Part shown: positions 39,801 through 50,020 of the stretch, one piece after another
Layout: each line of letters starts with the position of its first letter
How positions within the stretch are numbered: position 1 is the stretch's first letter
Source: Paratrimastix pyriformis
Lineage: Eukaryota; Preaxostyla; Paratrimastigidae
Reading direction: 5' to 3'
Assembly: GCA_027972325.1 (NCBI GenBank)
Contig: JAPMOS010000004.1
Span: 558,001 to 622,000, forward strand
Length of the DNA stretch: 64,000 nucleotides
Notes under the pieces: generated by a model
The model's database searches: none
Told to the model about the DNA's origin: nothing
The model's input: the letters and a program-made list of their open reading frames with translations, nothing else
Made by a program: the position numbers and the translations under genes

Positions 39801-42800
39801 CGCGGCGGCCGGAGGGACGGGCGCCAGGCCCAGCGGGGCCGTGCTGACCGAGACGGGGATCGTGACGACTTCCGTGGGAGGGGCCGGGGCGGCCTCGGGG
39901 GCCGCAGGAGGGGCGGAGGGAGGTGGGGCCGAAGCCGATGCCGGCGCGGGTGAGGCGGGCAGGGCGGGGCGGGCGGCGGCCATGGCCGTGGCGGGGGAGG
40001 CCTCCGAGGCGGCGCGCCGGTGGAGGGGCGTCTCCGGGTCGACGTCGAGGGGCGAGCAGTCCGTCAGCGAGCAGGGCAGCGGGGCCGCGGGCAGCACGAC
40101 CGGGACCAGGGTGCTTGGCGCGCTGGCCGAGAGGGGCGGCGGCGCTCCGGAGGAGGCGCTCCGGGGGGCGGTGGTGGGGTGGCCGGGGACTCGTGGAGGG
40201 GCCGGAAGCGGAGCGAGGAGTTCATCTGGGGGCACAAATCAGACGGAGAGCGGTGTGGAGATGGCGTGGCGTGGCGTGGGTGTGGGCGCGTGCGTGGTGT
40301 GGGTGACAACAGGGACATGGCGAGGGCGGGCGGGCGGGCGGGCGGGCGGGCGGGCGGGCGGGCGGGCGGCAGACCGCGTGCTTCAAGCGGATGCGGGCCG
40401 GCAGGAGGCCCACCGCGTCCAGGATGGCCGGGTCGATGGCTGCGCGCGGGGGGAAAGAAAAGCGCGAAGAGAGGGAAGAGGGAAGAGAGGGAAGAGGGAA
40501 GAGAGGGAAGAGGGAAGAGAGGGAAGAGGGAAGAGTGGGAAGAGAGGGAAGAGAGGGAAGAGAGGGGCCCATGAGCGCTGGCCCGGCGGATGGAAGGTGA
40601 GTGGCGCCGTGCGATGCACTCGATCGTGATGCCGATGGGAGACCCGACGTCGGTAGAAGTGCCGGCTGGCGGTGAGTGGTGGCGGGGGGTGGGCGCGGAC
40701 CCTCGTTCCTGAGGGAGGCGCAGAGGAGGCACAGCGAGAGCAGCACCTGCCGGTCGTCGCGGCTCTTCAGGTTCCGGATGAGCCGAACTGGGGATGGGGG
40801 GAGAGCCAGTGAGGCAGCCGGAGATGAGGTGGCGGCGAAGTGGAGACGGAGAAGGCAGGAGAAGGAGAAGCCGTGTGGCCGTGTGGCCGTGTGGCCGTGT
40901 GGCCGTGTGGCCGTGTGGCCGTGTGGCCGTGTGGCCGTGTGGCCGTGTGGGGGGCCCGGGGGGCGAGGAGGAGCGGGCGACGGACGCTCGGCCATCTCGT
41001 GGTGCACCAGGCCCGCCGTGGCGTCTGGGGCGGGGCCGGGGGCGCCGGGGGTGCGGGGGGGCTGCGGCAGGGCGACGCCCACTGCCCATCCGTGCTCATC
41101 CGACGACGCCGGGGGCGAGCCGGGCCCAGAGGGGGCAGGGCGGGGGCGGGGGCGGGGAGGCGCCGGGGTGGCCGTGGCCACGCCGCCGGGGTGGCGGCGG
41201 GCGATTGGGTCGAGGAGGCCGCCTCATCCATGGAGATGGGCACCCATGCGTCCGGGCCACCCGAGAAGGGGCGTGAGGCGGCGGGGTGGGCCACGGGCGG
41301 TGCGGGCGACGCAGATGGTGGCGCAGGGGCGGGGGCGGGCGCAGGGGTGGAGGTGCAGGTGCCGGGGTGGGTGCGGGTGCGGGTGCGGGGCAGGGGCGGG
41401 TGCAGGGCTGGTCAGGGGCGTGGCCGGGGCGGGGCTGGGTGCGGGCGAGGGCTGGCGGGATGGCGGGATGGCGGAGTTGCAGTGTGGGGCCGAGGGCAGG
41501 GTGATGATGCCGAAGGAGCCCGAGCCCCGGCCGGGCGATGGCGTGCCCGGCGATCCGGCCGGGGAGACGGAGAAGAGCGGGGTGGGCACCCGGTGGCGGG
41601 GCCCGTAGGTGGAGAGGATGGCGGGGGGCAGGCGGTCCGTCAGGATGGTCGACGAGATGGCCGTCAGCAGCGGCCCGTACAGGAAGACCGACACCAGCAG
41701 CGCCAGGATGGCCGTGTTGACGTGGGCCTCGAGGGGCGCCTCCTGGCGGGGGTGGAGGCGGTGGAATTGAGGTGAGGTGGGAGCCACAAGGCGGGGGGTG
41801 GCATGGTACCCGGCTCGGGGGGGCGGGCGGGTGTGTGGGGGCCGACAGCAGGGCGTTGGGGTGGCGGACCAGGGTCTCCATGCCGCACCACTGGAAGAGG
41901 ATGGGCACCACGAGCGACTCGAGCAGGTTGTTGCTCAGTTGCTGCGTCCCCCAAAAAAAAAAAAAACAAAAAAAAAAGACGGCCGCCACCAGATCAGATC
42001 AGATGACATGCCCAGCCCCCAAGGCCGGACACGTGGGCAGCCCGCTGCCGGCAGGGGGCAGGGCATGGACATGGACATGGGCGGGGGGCGGACCTGGTTG
42101 AGGGTGTCCACGCCGAGCTCGAAGATGTCGTGCAGGTAAAACAGCCAGTCGCTGAACTCGGACAGGGCGTCGCCCAGCTTGGCGCAGCTGTTCATCCTGC
42201 GGGGCGGCGGACGATGGCTGGTCAGGCGGGAAGGGCGGGCAGCGAGGGCATGGCGGAGAAGACACCGCCGGAGAGGGGGGGGGGGGGGGGGGGGGGGGGG
42301 GGCGGCGCGACAGACGAGGAGGACTTGGCGAGCTGGTTGAGGCTGACGCAGCTCTGGTGGATGAAGTGGGCCAGGTTGGAGAAGTACGGCACCGAGGGGT
42401 GCAGGATGAAGGCCCGCATGTCCTCGTCGGGGACTGGCCCGGGACGGAAGGTGGGGGATGAAGGCGGAGGGAGGGAGGGTGGCCGAAGCAGCTCGAGGTG
42501 AACGAGAGCATGTATGCGGGCGGGCGGGCGTGCGGGCCTAAGGCGGGCAGCGCCAGGTGGTGGGGACAGACTCCGGTAGACGTTGAGGGTGAGGGTGCGG
42601 ACGGCGATGCGGATCATCTTGTCGGGGTGCTTGAAGAACTTGATGGCCTCCGTGTACAGGGGGGAAGTCGAACATGGGGCCCTGCAGCCACCACGGCCGG
42701 GGGGGCCAAGAAAGACGATCACCCTCCGTCCATCTGTCATCCTGCCCTCCACCACGTCCCCACCCCGCCCAGAGGGGATGGAGGGCGGGAACAGACCCCA

Positions 42801-43561
42801 GGTGCGCCTTGAATACGCTTCTCCCGCGCGGCTAAAAGAGGGGCGATGGTGCCGAAGGGTCAGACATGATCCAAGGGATGAGGGGCGGGGAGGGCGACGG
42901 GCGACGGGGGCGATGGGCGGACCTCGTTGAAGAAGAACTGGACGGTGTTCTTGTTCAGCTTCAGCGAGACGGCCTTCAGGAAGGCGATGTAGTAGGCCAG
43001 CAGCTCGTCGTCGTTGAAGTCGAAGTGGTGCGTGATCAGGTTGTTGATGCGGTTGTTGGAGTACATATAGTCTGCCGAACCCGGCCGGAGACCGAGTCAT
43101 GCCAACCCGGAGAGCATTGAGATCATGCAGATGGAGTCGGGGGGGGGGGGGGGGGAGCGCGGGGGGGGGTGGAGACAGACAGATGGAAGTCTCGTTGCCA
43201 AGATTTTGCAAGAGGATGCTCATGGTTTGAATTAACTCGATCTTGACGGTTTTGGATGTGTTCTGAGAGAGGATGTGCGCGAAACACCCCAAAATGTTGG
43301 CCTCCAGGAAGTATCTGCACGGAAGGGCAGCATGAACGGCGGGTGAGTCTTGAGAGCAGACTGGAAGAACTGCTCGTTATTGTTCTGGTCTCCCCACAAT
43401 AAAAGTTCCATGATGCCTTTCATCGCTTCAATGACGCTTGAACGGTTCCGATCGTTGACGAGCAGATTGCGTTTCAAGATGCCCGTCAAGTAATTCATAA
43501 ATTCGATCGAGTGACGGTCCTTGGGGGCCATCAGGGAGTCAAAAAACCCGAGCTTCGGCAT
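36877..43561 (-). CDS. CLEC16A: CLEC16A/Ema/GOP-1 family endosome-autophagy protein
   Basis: Relatives act in endosomal maturation, autophagy and mitophagy. Seven 5' exons join: 43362-43561, 43181-43314, 42923-43071, 42572-42681, 42316-42433, 42094-42196, 41870-41941, the next starting at 41742. The FPL region matches human CLEC16A closely: MELLLWGDQNNNEQFFQ, IYYMYSNNRINNLITHHFDF, LLAYYIAFLKAVSLKLNKNT, LYTEAIKFFKHPDKMIRIAV, VPYFSNLAHFI. Middle and C-terminal blocks also match: RQVLLSLCLLCASLRNE (40701-40787), HPALLLPPDSY and LSQRLPSGDLEGVRHAIQ (about 38910-39060), LVPCHLYHGGMPVREVVLFV (38190-38260) and ATFTFRYPSPAQAAAIKQDM near 37430-37490. Pro-rich stretches and repeat-laden introns lie between. 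Exon 4 has one extra C and the exon near 39600 lacks one C relative to the conserved frame. Confidence 0.9.
37860..37880. repeat. Poly-G (sense poly-C) in a CLEC16A intron
   Basis: About 21 G on the plus strand between CLEC16A C-terminal exons, within an intron whose donor follows LLNTEV near 37902. Confidence 0.9.
39248..39359. repeat. (GGTGGC)n hexanucleotide array, about 18 copies
   Basis: A near-perfect 6-bp tandem array of about 110 bp in a CLEC16A intron (sense GCCACC). Its six-base period makes all frames open, creating spurious Ala-Val, Arg-His and poly-Pro reading frames. Confidence 0.95.
40324..40369. repeat. (GGGC)n tetranucleotide array
   Basis: About 11 GGGC units in a CLEC16A intron; followed at 40470-40566 by about ten imperfect GGGAAGAGA-type 9-15-bp purine repeats in the next intron. 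Confidence 0.9.
40470..40566. repeat. Purine repeat, GAGGGAAGAGGGAA type
   Basis: About 97 bp of imperfect G/A-only repeat units on the plus strand, sense-strand pyrimidine, in a CLEC16A intron. Confidence 0.9.
40871..40952. repeat. (GTGTGGCC)n octamer array, about nine to ten copies
   Basis: Tandem 8-bp units GTGTGGCC repeated with almost no divergence, in the CLEC16A intron upstream of the exon encoding LLSLCLLCASL. Perfect copies suggest recent expansion. Confidence 0.9.
41947..41980. repeat. A-rich tract (sense poly-T) before a 3' splice site
   Basis: Runs of A on the plus strand, interrupted by a single C and ending in G, are the sense-strand poly-T tract just upstream of the CLEC16A exon 7 acceptor (GACGCAG, exon start 41941). 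It is one of very few poly-T tracts in the window. Confidence 0.85.
42278..42302. repeat. Poly-G (sense poly-C) in a CLEC16A intron
   Basis: About 24 G on the plus strand in the intron between CLEC16A exons 5 and 6. A second tract of about 16 G is at 43140-43155, between exons 2 and 3. Confidence 0.9.
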
Positions 43562-43738
43562 TGGCTCAGTGCCTGGACTCGCGACTTCCCTGACTTGCGA
43601 TGTAAGAGCCCACCTAACCCCGGCACGAGACGGTAGAAAGCGTTTTGAAAAGAAACGACGAAGCACAGAATCTCTTGACCCATTGCAAGAAAATTAGATG
43701 TACCGCATATTTTACAGTCGTGAAATTCAACAGCCCAT

Positions 43739-44743
43739 TCACTCTTGGGCTGCTCCATCTTCCTCTGGGGGCGGCGGCGGCGGGACTGATGGCGCTGCAG
43801 GAGCAGGAGAGGGCATCGTTGTTGCCTCCAACCGAGCAGCTGCTGCGACTCGGAGGGTTTCACCAAGAGTTGCTGGGGGAGTGATGGTAGAGGTTGTGGT
43901 GGTGTTTGGAGCAGCCCCCAAGGGAATGGCCGACTGGAGCGAGAGGGGATGGACACGGGGTGAAGGCGAGAGGGGGGCGAGAGAATCTCCGGTGGGTGTC
44001 GAAGGGACGCTCTGTTGGGGTGGGAAAGAAGCAGAGGAGGAAGCCCGGGAGATGGGACGAAAGGGGCCGGGGGTGAGCCGCGAGCGCCGAGGCGTGGGGA
44101 CAGGAACAACGGGGATCTCCACACGGGGTAACATGGCCTGTTCCTTTTCCTTGAGGACGTCAATCTCGTGGCGGAGCTGGGCATTTTCCTGCTTGCCTTG
44201 GGCGACCTGTGCGCGAAGCCCATTCATCTCCGCCTCTGTGGGTGGCCGAGAATAGACGGTTGGCGTCCGCTGATGTGTCTTATAAACAGACCCTGGTCTC
44301 TGAGCGTATTGGTCAGAAGTGATTCGCAGCTCTCGATGACCTCTTGTGTTTTGTTGTCCTTTTCGGCGAGCTGGTGCTTGAGCTTTTCGATTTCGGCTGA
44401 AGATGCAGCAAGTTGTTCCTCTTGCTCCCGGATTTTGGTGGCCTGGGAGACGGTCAGCTCCTCCAGTTCGGAGAAGCGTTTCACCAACGAATAGGTGTTA
44501 AAATCTTGAAACTTCACCTAGGAGGACCAAAAACGAAAAACTGCAATGAAGAGTGGAAAAGGAAGACCAGACTTGGAACTCTTGGAGCTTTTGGTAGACC
44601 TTAGCTTGGGTCTCCTTGAGCTTCTGATCGGTGACCCTCGGACTTGGGGGGCGCACACTTGTAATGGAAATTCTGCTAGAACACGGGTCGAACTTATCGG
44701 GTGAGGGCTCTGGAGAACTGGGTCTCGAAGTGGTTTTCATCAT
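43739..44743 (-). CDS. Small coiled-coil protein with Pro/Ser/Thr-rich tail
   Basis: Not recognised. Three exons, 44573-44743, 44292-44517 and 43739-44235, give about 297 residues. A Ser/Pro-rich N-terminus (MMKTTSRPSSPEPSPDKFD) leads into a long heptad coiled coil (LKETQAKVYQKLQEFQ, SELEELTVSQATKIREQEEQ, SAEIEKLKHQLAEKDNKT, GLRAQVAQGKQENAQLRHEI). A tail rich in Pro, Ser and Thr follows, ending EEDGAAQE. Its promoter is shared with the propeller/solenoid gene: the two start codons are 31 bp apart. The CLEC16A start lies 177 bp downstream. A cytoskeletal or tethering role is possible, but nothing in the sequence decides it. Confidence 0.75.
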
Positions 44744-44774
44744 GGATGAGCCTGTAACACCCAATGCGTAAAGT
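44744..44774. promoter_or_regulatory. 31-bp head-to-head intergenic region
   Basis: Only 31 bp lie between the start codons of the minus coiled-coil gene (44743) and the plus propeller/solenoid gene (44775). Transcription must start inside or very near coding sequence on both sides, unless one start is annotated too far upstream or a 5' intron exists (the minus strand reads TGTTACAG just before its ATG, a possible acceptor). Confidence 0.5.
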
Positions 44775-47700
44775 ATGCTATTTTCTTTAGTGAAACTTTT
44801 ATCATTTGACGGTGCGAGCGAACCAAAAATAGTTGTTGCTGCTCAAGGTGGGTGGAAGGGGTACGAATTTTTTGCTTTTGCTCTTTCCAACGGTCTGATT
44901 CAGGACTCTGTCCGAAATCCTCACCGATCGTCCCAGGTTCTCTTGTATTCCGGCACGTGAGCGCGTCCGGAGTCCCCATTATTCGGACCTTTCAATGGAA
45001 GAAAGACGCAGTCTGCCGGCATTACAATCCACACTCTCCACGTCTCTCCTCCTCAGCCCGCTGCTGTGGCCCCACCCTCGTCAGGACCCGGTGCATCCGG
45101 TGTCCCTCAGGCTGGCCAGCAAACGCCGTCTCCACCGCAACCTCGCTCGATTGTTGCAATGGCATTCAGCCCCTGTGCGTCCTGGCTCATGGTGATCCTG
45201 GGCGAGGGAACCATCTTCCTGATTCCAATGTGCGCTGTCTTCCCCAAGGCACTGCTGGTTCAGCCCGCGCCGCAAGCCAGACTAACACAACCGTCTATAG
45301 CAATTCTTGTCTTATGCGACATTACACCTCTTCGTCTATCTAGGACTGAACCCACGATTCGGCACCAGTACTTCGAGCTGGACCCAGCGGCCACCACGGT
45401 CCACGAGATCCTCGTCCTTTCGAGGTTTGTCGCTTTCTTGTCCTCGAATTTCCTTTACCATTTTGACAACCAAGGTCCCGAGGAGCTCCTGCGAATATCT
45501 CTGGTTGTTCCTGGTGGGTTTCTTCCGATGGCACCCAGTACGGTCTGTGCGTGGGCGTGGTCGAACTCAACACAACTTCCGACGCCACCACCTCCCACTC
45601 GCAGGTATTGTCACGTCGGAAAACGGCTATGTTGCCATCATCGACTTCGCAACGCGCACCATGACCGAGATTGTCACCAGGATGGCCATCACCAAGGCTC
45701 AGGTAGTCTCGGACGCCATACAAGGGCTTACGGTCTGTCCGGACTGCGGTGTGTGATGTCTTGCCAGCTTTTCCTCAAGGGCCAACATGGCGCATTGGAT
45801 GCGTTCGTACGGGCTGGCATTGCTGTGCACTCTTTCGATTCCGACTCCGGCACCCTTCGTACTTGCGCCCTTCTTGAGGGCATCCTCCGCATTTTTGAGG
45901 CACTGGATCGCACTCTGATAATCACCTTTGTCCGCCTCCTACGCCACAATTGGACGTTAGGTATTCCTCCGCGCCGATAACGCACAGACAAAGAACAGCG
46001 CCAGATTATAGTGGAACATCCAGCAATGGGGATCGAGCTGGATCGCCCGTTTGAATTCGGTTTCGGCACAGCGTCGGCAGCGGGTGACTTGTCGGAGAAG
46101 CACTCCCAGGTTCGCATGCGAAATTGCGTCTTCTGGTTTGAGTGAAATCGCGGTCCGATACCAGAATTCTGCCATGGGATAATCGGCTGCAACCATATCG
46201 TTCAAGTCACCCAAGATACCAAACATCCGTGCTTGGTCGTCGATCTCTTCGGGTCCACAGGTACATAGCAAGTTTGGGCACTGCAAACTGGGCGCGATGG
46301 GGTCAATAGGGAAGAGGGGTGGGCAGCATGTCTCGCTCCGGTAGATTGTGGCTTCGAATGTGGATGTGCTTTCCCACCACGCTCGGCAAATGGTATTCAG
46401 AAGGGACACCGCGGAAGATGCGTGATGCGGAAACGTGTCCAGCATCTGTTTCACCATGCTTTCGAGCATAAACTTGTACCCAAGCCAGAGAGTCTGTCTC
46501 TTGTCGACGTCTTTCGAAATAGAATTCGTGAGGATTCTCTTCGAGAGCTCGCGGGCCTTGGCAAATGCGTCGTTCGAGGACCTGCGTTTTCATAAACCTT
46601 TTCCAACTTCGCATGACCATCTCTCCATGGGGCGGACTCCATGGAGGGCCCGATGGGGAGGTCGGTGGGACAAACCCCCGAACCTCGGAGATGGTCTTCC
46701 AAAGGAATTCATTTTGGGTGAGGTTATGCCACCGCCGGCACACCGCCCCCGCTGTTGCGAGGGCTTCGTCGTCCAGGTGAGAAAAGATTGTGAAGAGAAT
46801 CACATCGCAGCAAGCCCCGAGAAAAGATAGCCCTTCAATTGCCTCACACAGCTGCATAAGTCATAATCTTCGTCAACGTGGACTGGTGATCGCCGACGAC
46901 AGCAGACCGAGCTCCGTGGTTGATGGGCCCTTGATACCACCTGAATTTTCACACATTTCTCACCTTGGTCATTTTCACAAACTATTTTTGAGTCATCAGC
47001 CAATTCTTCCCCGCCACAAAGCATTTGCAATGCCGGAGAAGGCATGATGGATTCCCTGATTTTCCCAAGAATTTCTCTCGCCTGGTTTGTGTGGGTGTGG
47101 GCGTTTGTCACGGCGAAACGGACCGAAATATCCGTGCCCGGCTCATCCGGAATCGAAACCACCAGCATCACCTTCATGCGGTTTGACAGCACAACTCCGG
47201 CTGGCGGCTGATCCCTTTGGCATGATGCCGCTTTGTCATTTCTTTCACCACGCACGATCGCCTTTCGCCCTCTCCTGTAGTTCCTTTTGGTATCAACTCG
47301 CGACCGAGGATTTTTCCAGCTAATGCTCGAGTCCACTTCAGGCGAAAAACTCTTTCTCCGAAAACAGCTGATGCCGATTCCCGGTCTACCAAAATCCGTC
47401 TGTTCAGCCACTTTCCATCTCGTCATTTTTCTTTTCCCTCTAGATCTCTGTCACAGTTCAAGAGGCTAAGGGGCTCAGTGTATATTGTCCGAGAAACGCA
47501 CATGCTTTTCCCCTTATTAAATCTCTTGTGGACTCCAGGTGTCTATCTTCCTGCCGAGTACAAATTCCAGGTTTATGACACCAATCTCTACCCGCTCTAC
47601 GGCTATCTGCTCAGCCGATGTCCGGGCATCCTCGGGATCCACCTGACGCCCCACCTTCTTCTTGCCCTCCAAGACTGCGGTTTGTGGCCCCCCCTCTGCC

Positions 47701-48917
47701 GACCTGTCCTGCATCCACCACCACTCCCGCCACATCCACGCCCCACATACCGCTCGCACCTCACCCCGTCAGGTGGCGAATCTTCTCGGGTGTTGGTCAT
47801 CTCGAAGATGCTCGCCTGGGCCCCCCAAGGTCCGCCTCGACCCCACTTGCTCCGTGCATCTGACTTGGGCGCGTTCCGCAGGAGCTTCCCTCAACCCGCA
47901 ACAGAAATCGTTTATCTTGGAGCAGTTCGAGATGGCCCAGGGCCAGGTCGGCCTTGATCCCTTTCCCTTTTCCGTCCCTGTCGCTTTTCCCACCCCGACC
48001 GCTCCCCGTCATTCTGCAATATGCCGCCCGTCACTCTCCTCACAACACCCACCACCCCAGAGGGCCAAGGGCTACTTCAAACCCTTCCCGACCGAGCTGC
48101 TCTCCTCGGCAATGCCTCACATGCCCGCCGCCATGCAGAATCCAACAGACGAGCAGTCTGTCTCCGCCCCAGCCCTTCCTCCGCCCCTCCTGCACGGACT
48201 TGGTCGAGGAGTGTCACACGGGTCTGCTGGTGCTCCCCCAGGGTTGTCCTGGACGGGTTCTTCGTGTACTCGGAGGACTCGCTGTACGAGCTGCGGCCCA
48301 AGGTGCGCCCCGTGACCTTCTTCAGACATCTGCTCCGCCGGCCCAACCTTTTCAAGGTCCGCCCCCGCCCAGGTGCGGACCATGGTCGGGCCCGGCCGGG
48401 TCCATCAACGAGACGGCTGTGGTTTTGTGTGTGGTGGTGGTGGTGGTGGTGGTGGTGGTGGTGGTGGTGGTGGTGGTGGTGGTGGTGTGGTGGTGGTGGT
48501 GGTGGTGGTGGTGGTGGTGGTGGTGGTGGTGGTGGCGGCGGCGGCGGCGGCGGCGGATGGGGTGGGGCAGCACTCGTTCGCCGAGTCGATCGCCACCACC
48601 TGCGACATGGACGTCTTCCGCCACTTCGGCGACATCGCCGACGAGTTCTTCACCAAGGGCGCCCACGACCAGGCCTTCCGGTCCGCCGATACCGCCCGCC
48701 CGCCCGCCCGCCCCCCTCCCCCCCCCCCACCTGCCCGCCCGCCCCGTCTCGGGCCGTCATCCCTGGTGTCTGTGCCCCGTGCGGCGGGTCTGGGGAGGCA
48801 GCCTGTACAAGCACGCCAACCCCTCGCCGGCCAAGCTGCTCAAGCGGCTCGTCGAGGCGGGCCGGATGAACGACGCCCTGTTCTACCTCAAGAGCACCCT
48901 CGCCCAGGAGACTACAG

Positions 48918-48951
<34 letters not shown>

Positions 48952-49967
48952 ACTCACCAACACCCCGCATGGTCCCGGCCCCTTCTTCATCTCGTCCTCG
49001 GCGCTTCATCTTCACATTTGATGTGGGTTGGGTGTGTGTGTTTCCGTGTCTGTGTGTCTGTGTGTCTGTGTCTGTGTCTGTGTCTGTGTCTGTGTCTGTG
49101 TGTGTCGGACGTCGGGGCCGTCGCAGGCTGTCGATGCTCATGTACCGGCACCTCTCGGAGCAGCTGGTGCTGGTCTACCTGCACTGCATCTGCTCTGCCC
49201 CCACCCCCGAGATCAGGGTCTGCCCACCCTTCCTGCAGCCCCTGTCCCTCCCACCCACCCCACCCAAAGCGACCCTGACCGATCGCTGGGCCCCTGGGGC
49301 CGGCCGCGGTCGTCCGGCGTGCAGGATGCCCTGCTGGACGAGCTGTCCCGCTCGCTGCGCCACATCGACTTGCGCGAGTCGCCCGAGCTGCTGGGGCTGC
49401 TCTCCCAGTGCCGCTTCGTGCGGCCCTTCCTCGAGGTCGGCCGCCAGAACCCCCTCCCTCCCACCCCCCTCCTCCCTCCCTCCTCCCACCCACCCACTCA
49501 GGACAGCCCCCGCCGCCGCGCCCTCTCTGCCCCCTGTGTGTTGCCCGCTTCACGACCCGGTGCTGTCTGACCCGCCCGCAGTGCGCCCTGTCGCGGTCGC
49601 AGACCTCTGCCGTGCAGCACCAGCTGCGCGACCTGCTGGCCGTCCCGGGCGACCTCATCGCCGTGCTGAAGGTCCGCCCCGTCCGCCCCGTCCGCCCCGT
49701 CCGCCCCGTCCGCCCCGTCCGCCCCCACCCGGCCCTTCCCCATCCCAACCCAACCTCCCAACCCAATCCCTCTGCCCTTCGGCTCCATTCCGTCTCTCCT
49801 GCTCCTGCCGTGTGGGCGTCCGGCCGAGCAGCGCGTGCCAAACCTGCGGCCCTTCGAGCCGCCCCTCACCACGCTGCCCCTCCGCCAGCAAGTCGAGGTT
49901 CGACCCGCCCCCTGCCTGCCCCGCCGGCCCACTCCACCACATCCCCCGCGTGCCTGTGTCTTCATTC

Positions 49968-50020
<53 letters not shown>

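Noticed and set aside
40324-40952. Possible telomere-like or CRISPR-like repeats
   Set aside because: Units are short, uniform and without spacers, with conserved CLEC16A exons on both sides; they are intronic microsatellites.
45757-45980. Extension of the plus-strand propeller frame past 45756
   Set aside because: This stretch is antisense to the TPR exons of the F-box gene, and a GTCTGT donor at 45733 provides the in-phase splice to 47281.
48352-48869. Poly-Gly, poly-Val and poly-Trp frames
   Set aside because: They are products of the (TGG)n array; no flanking conservation continues in those frames.
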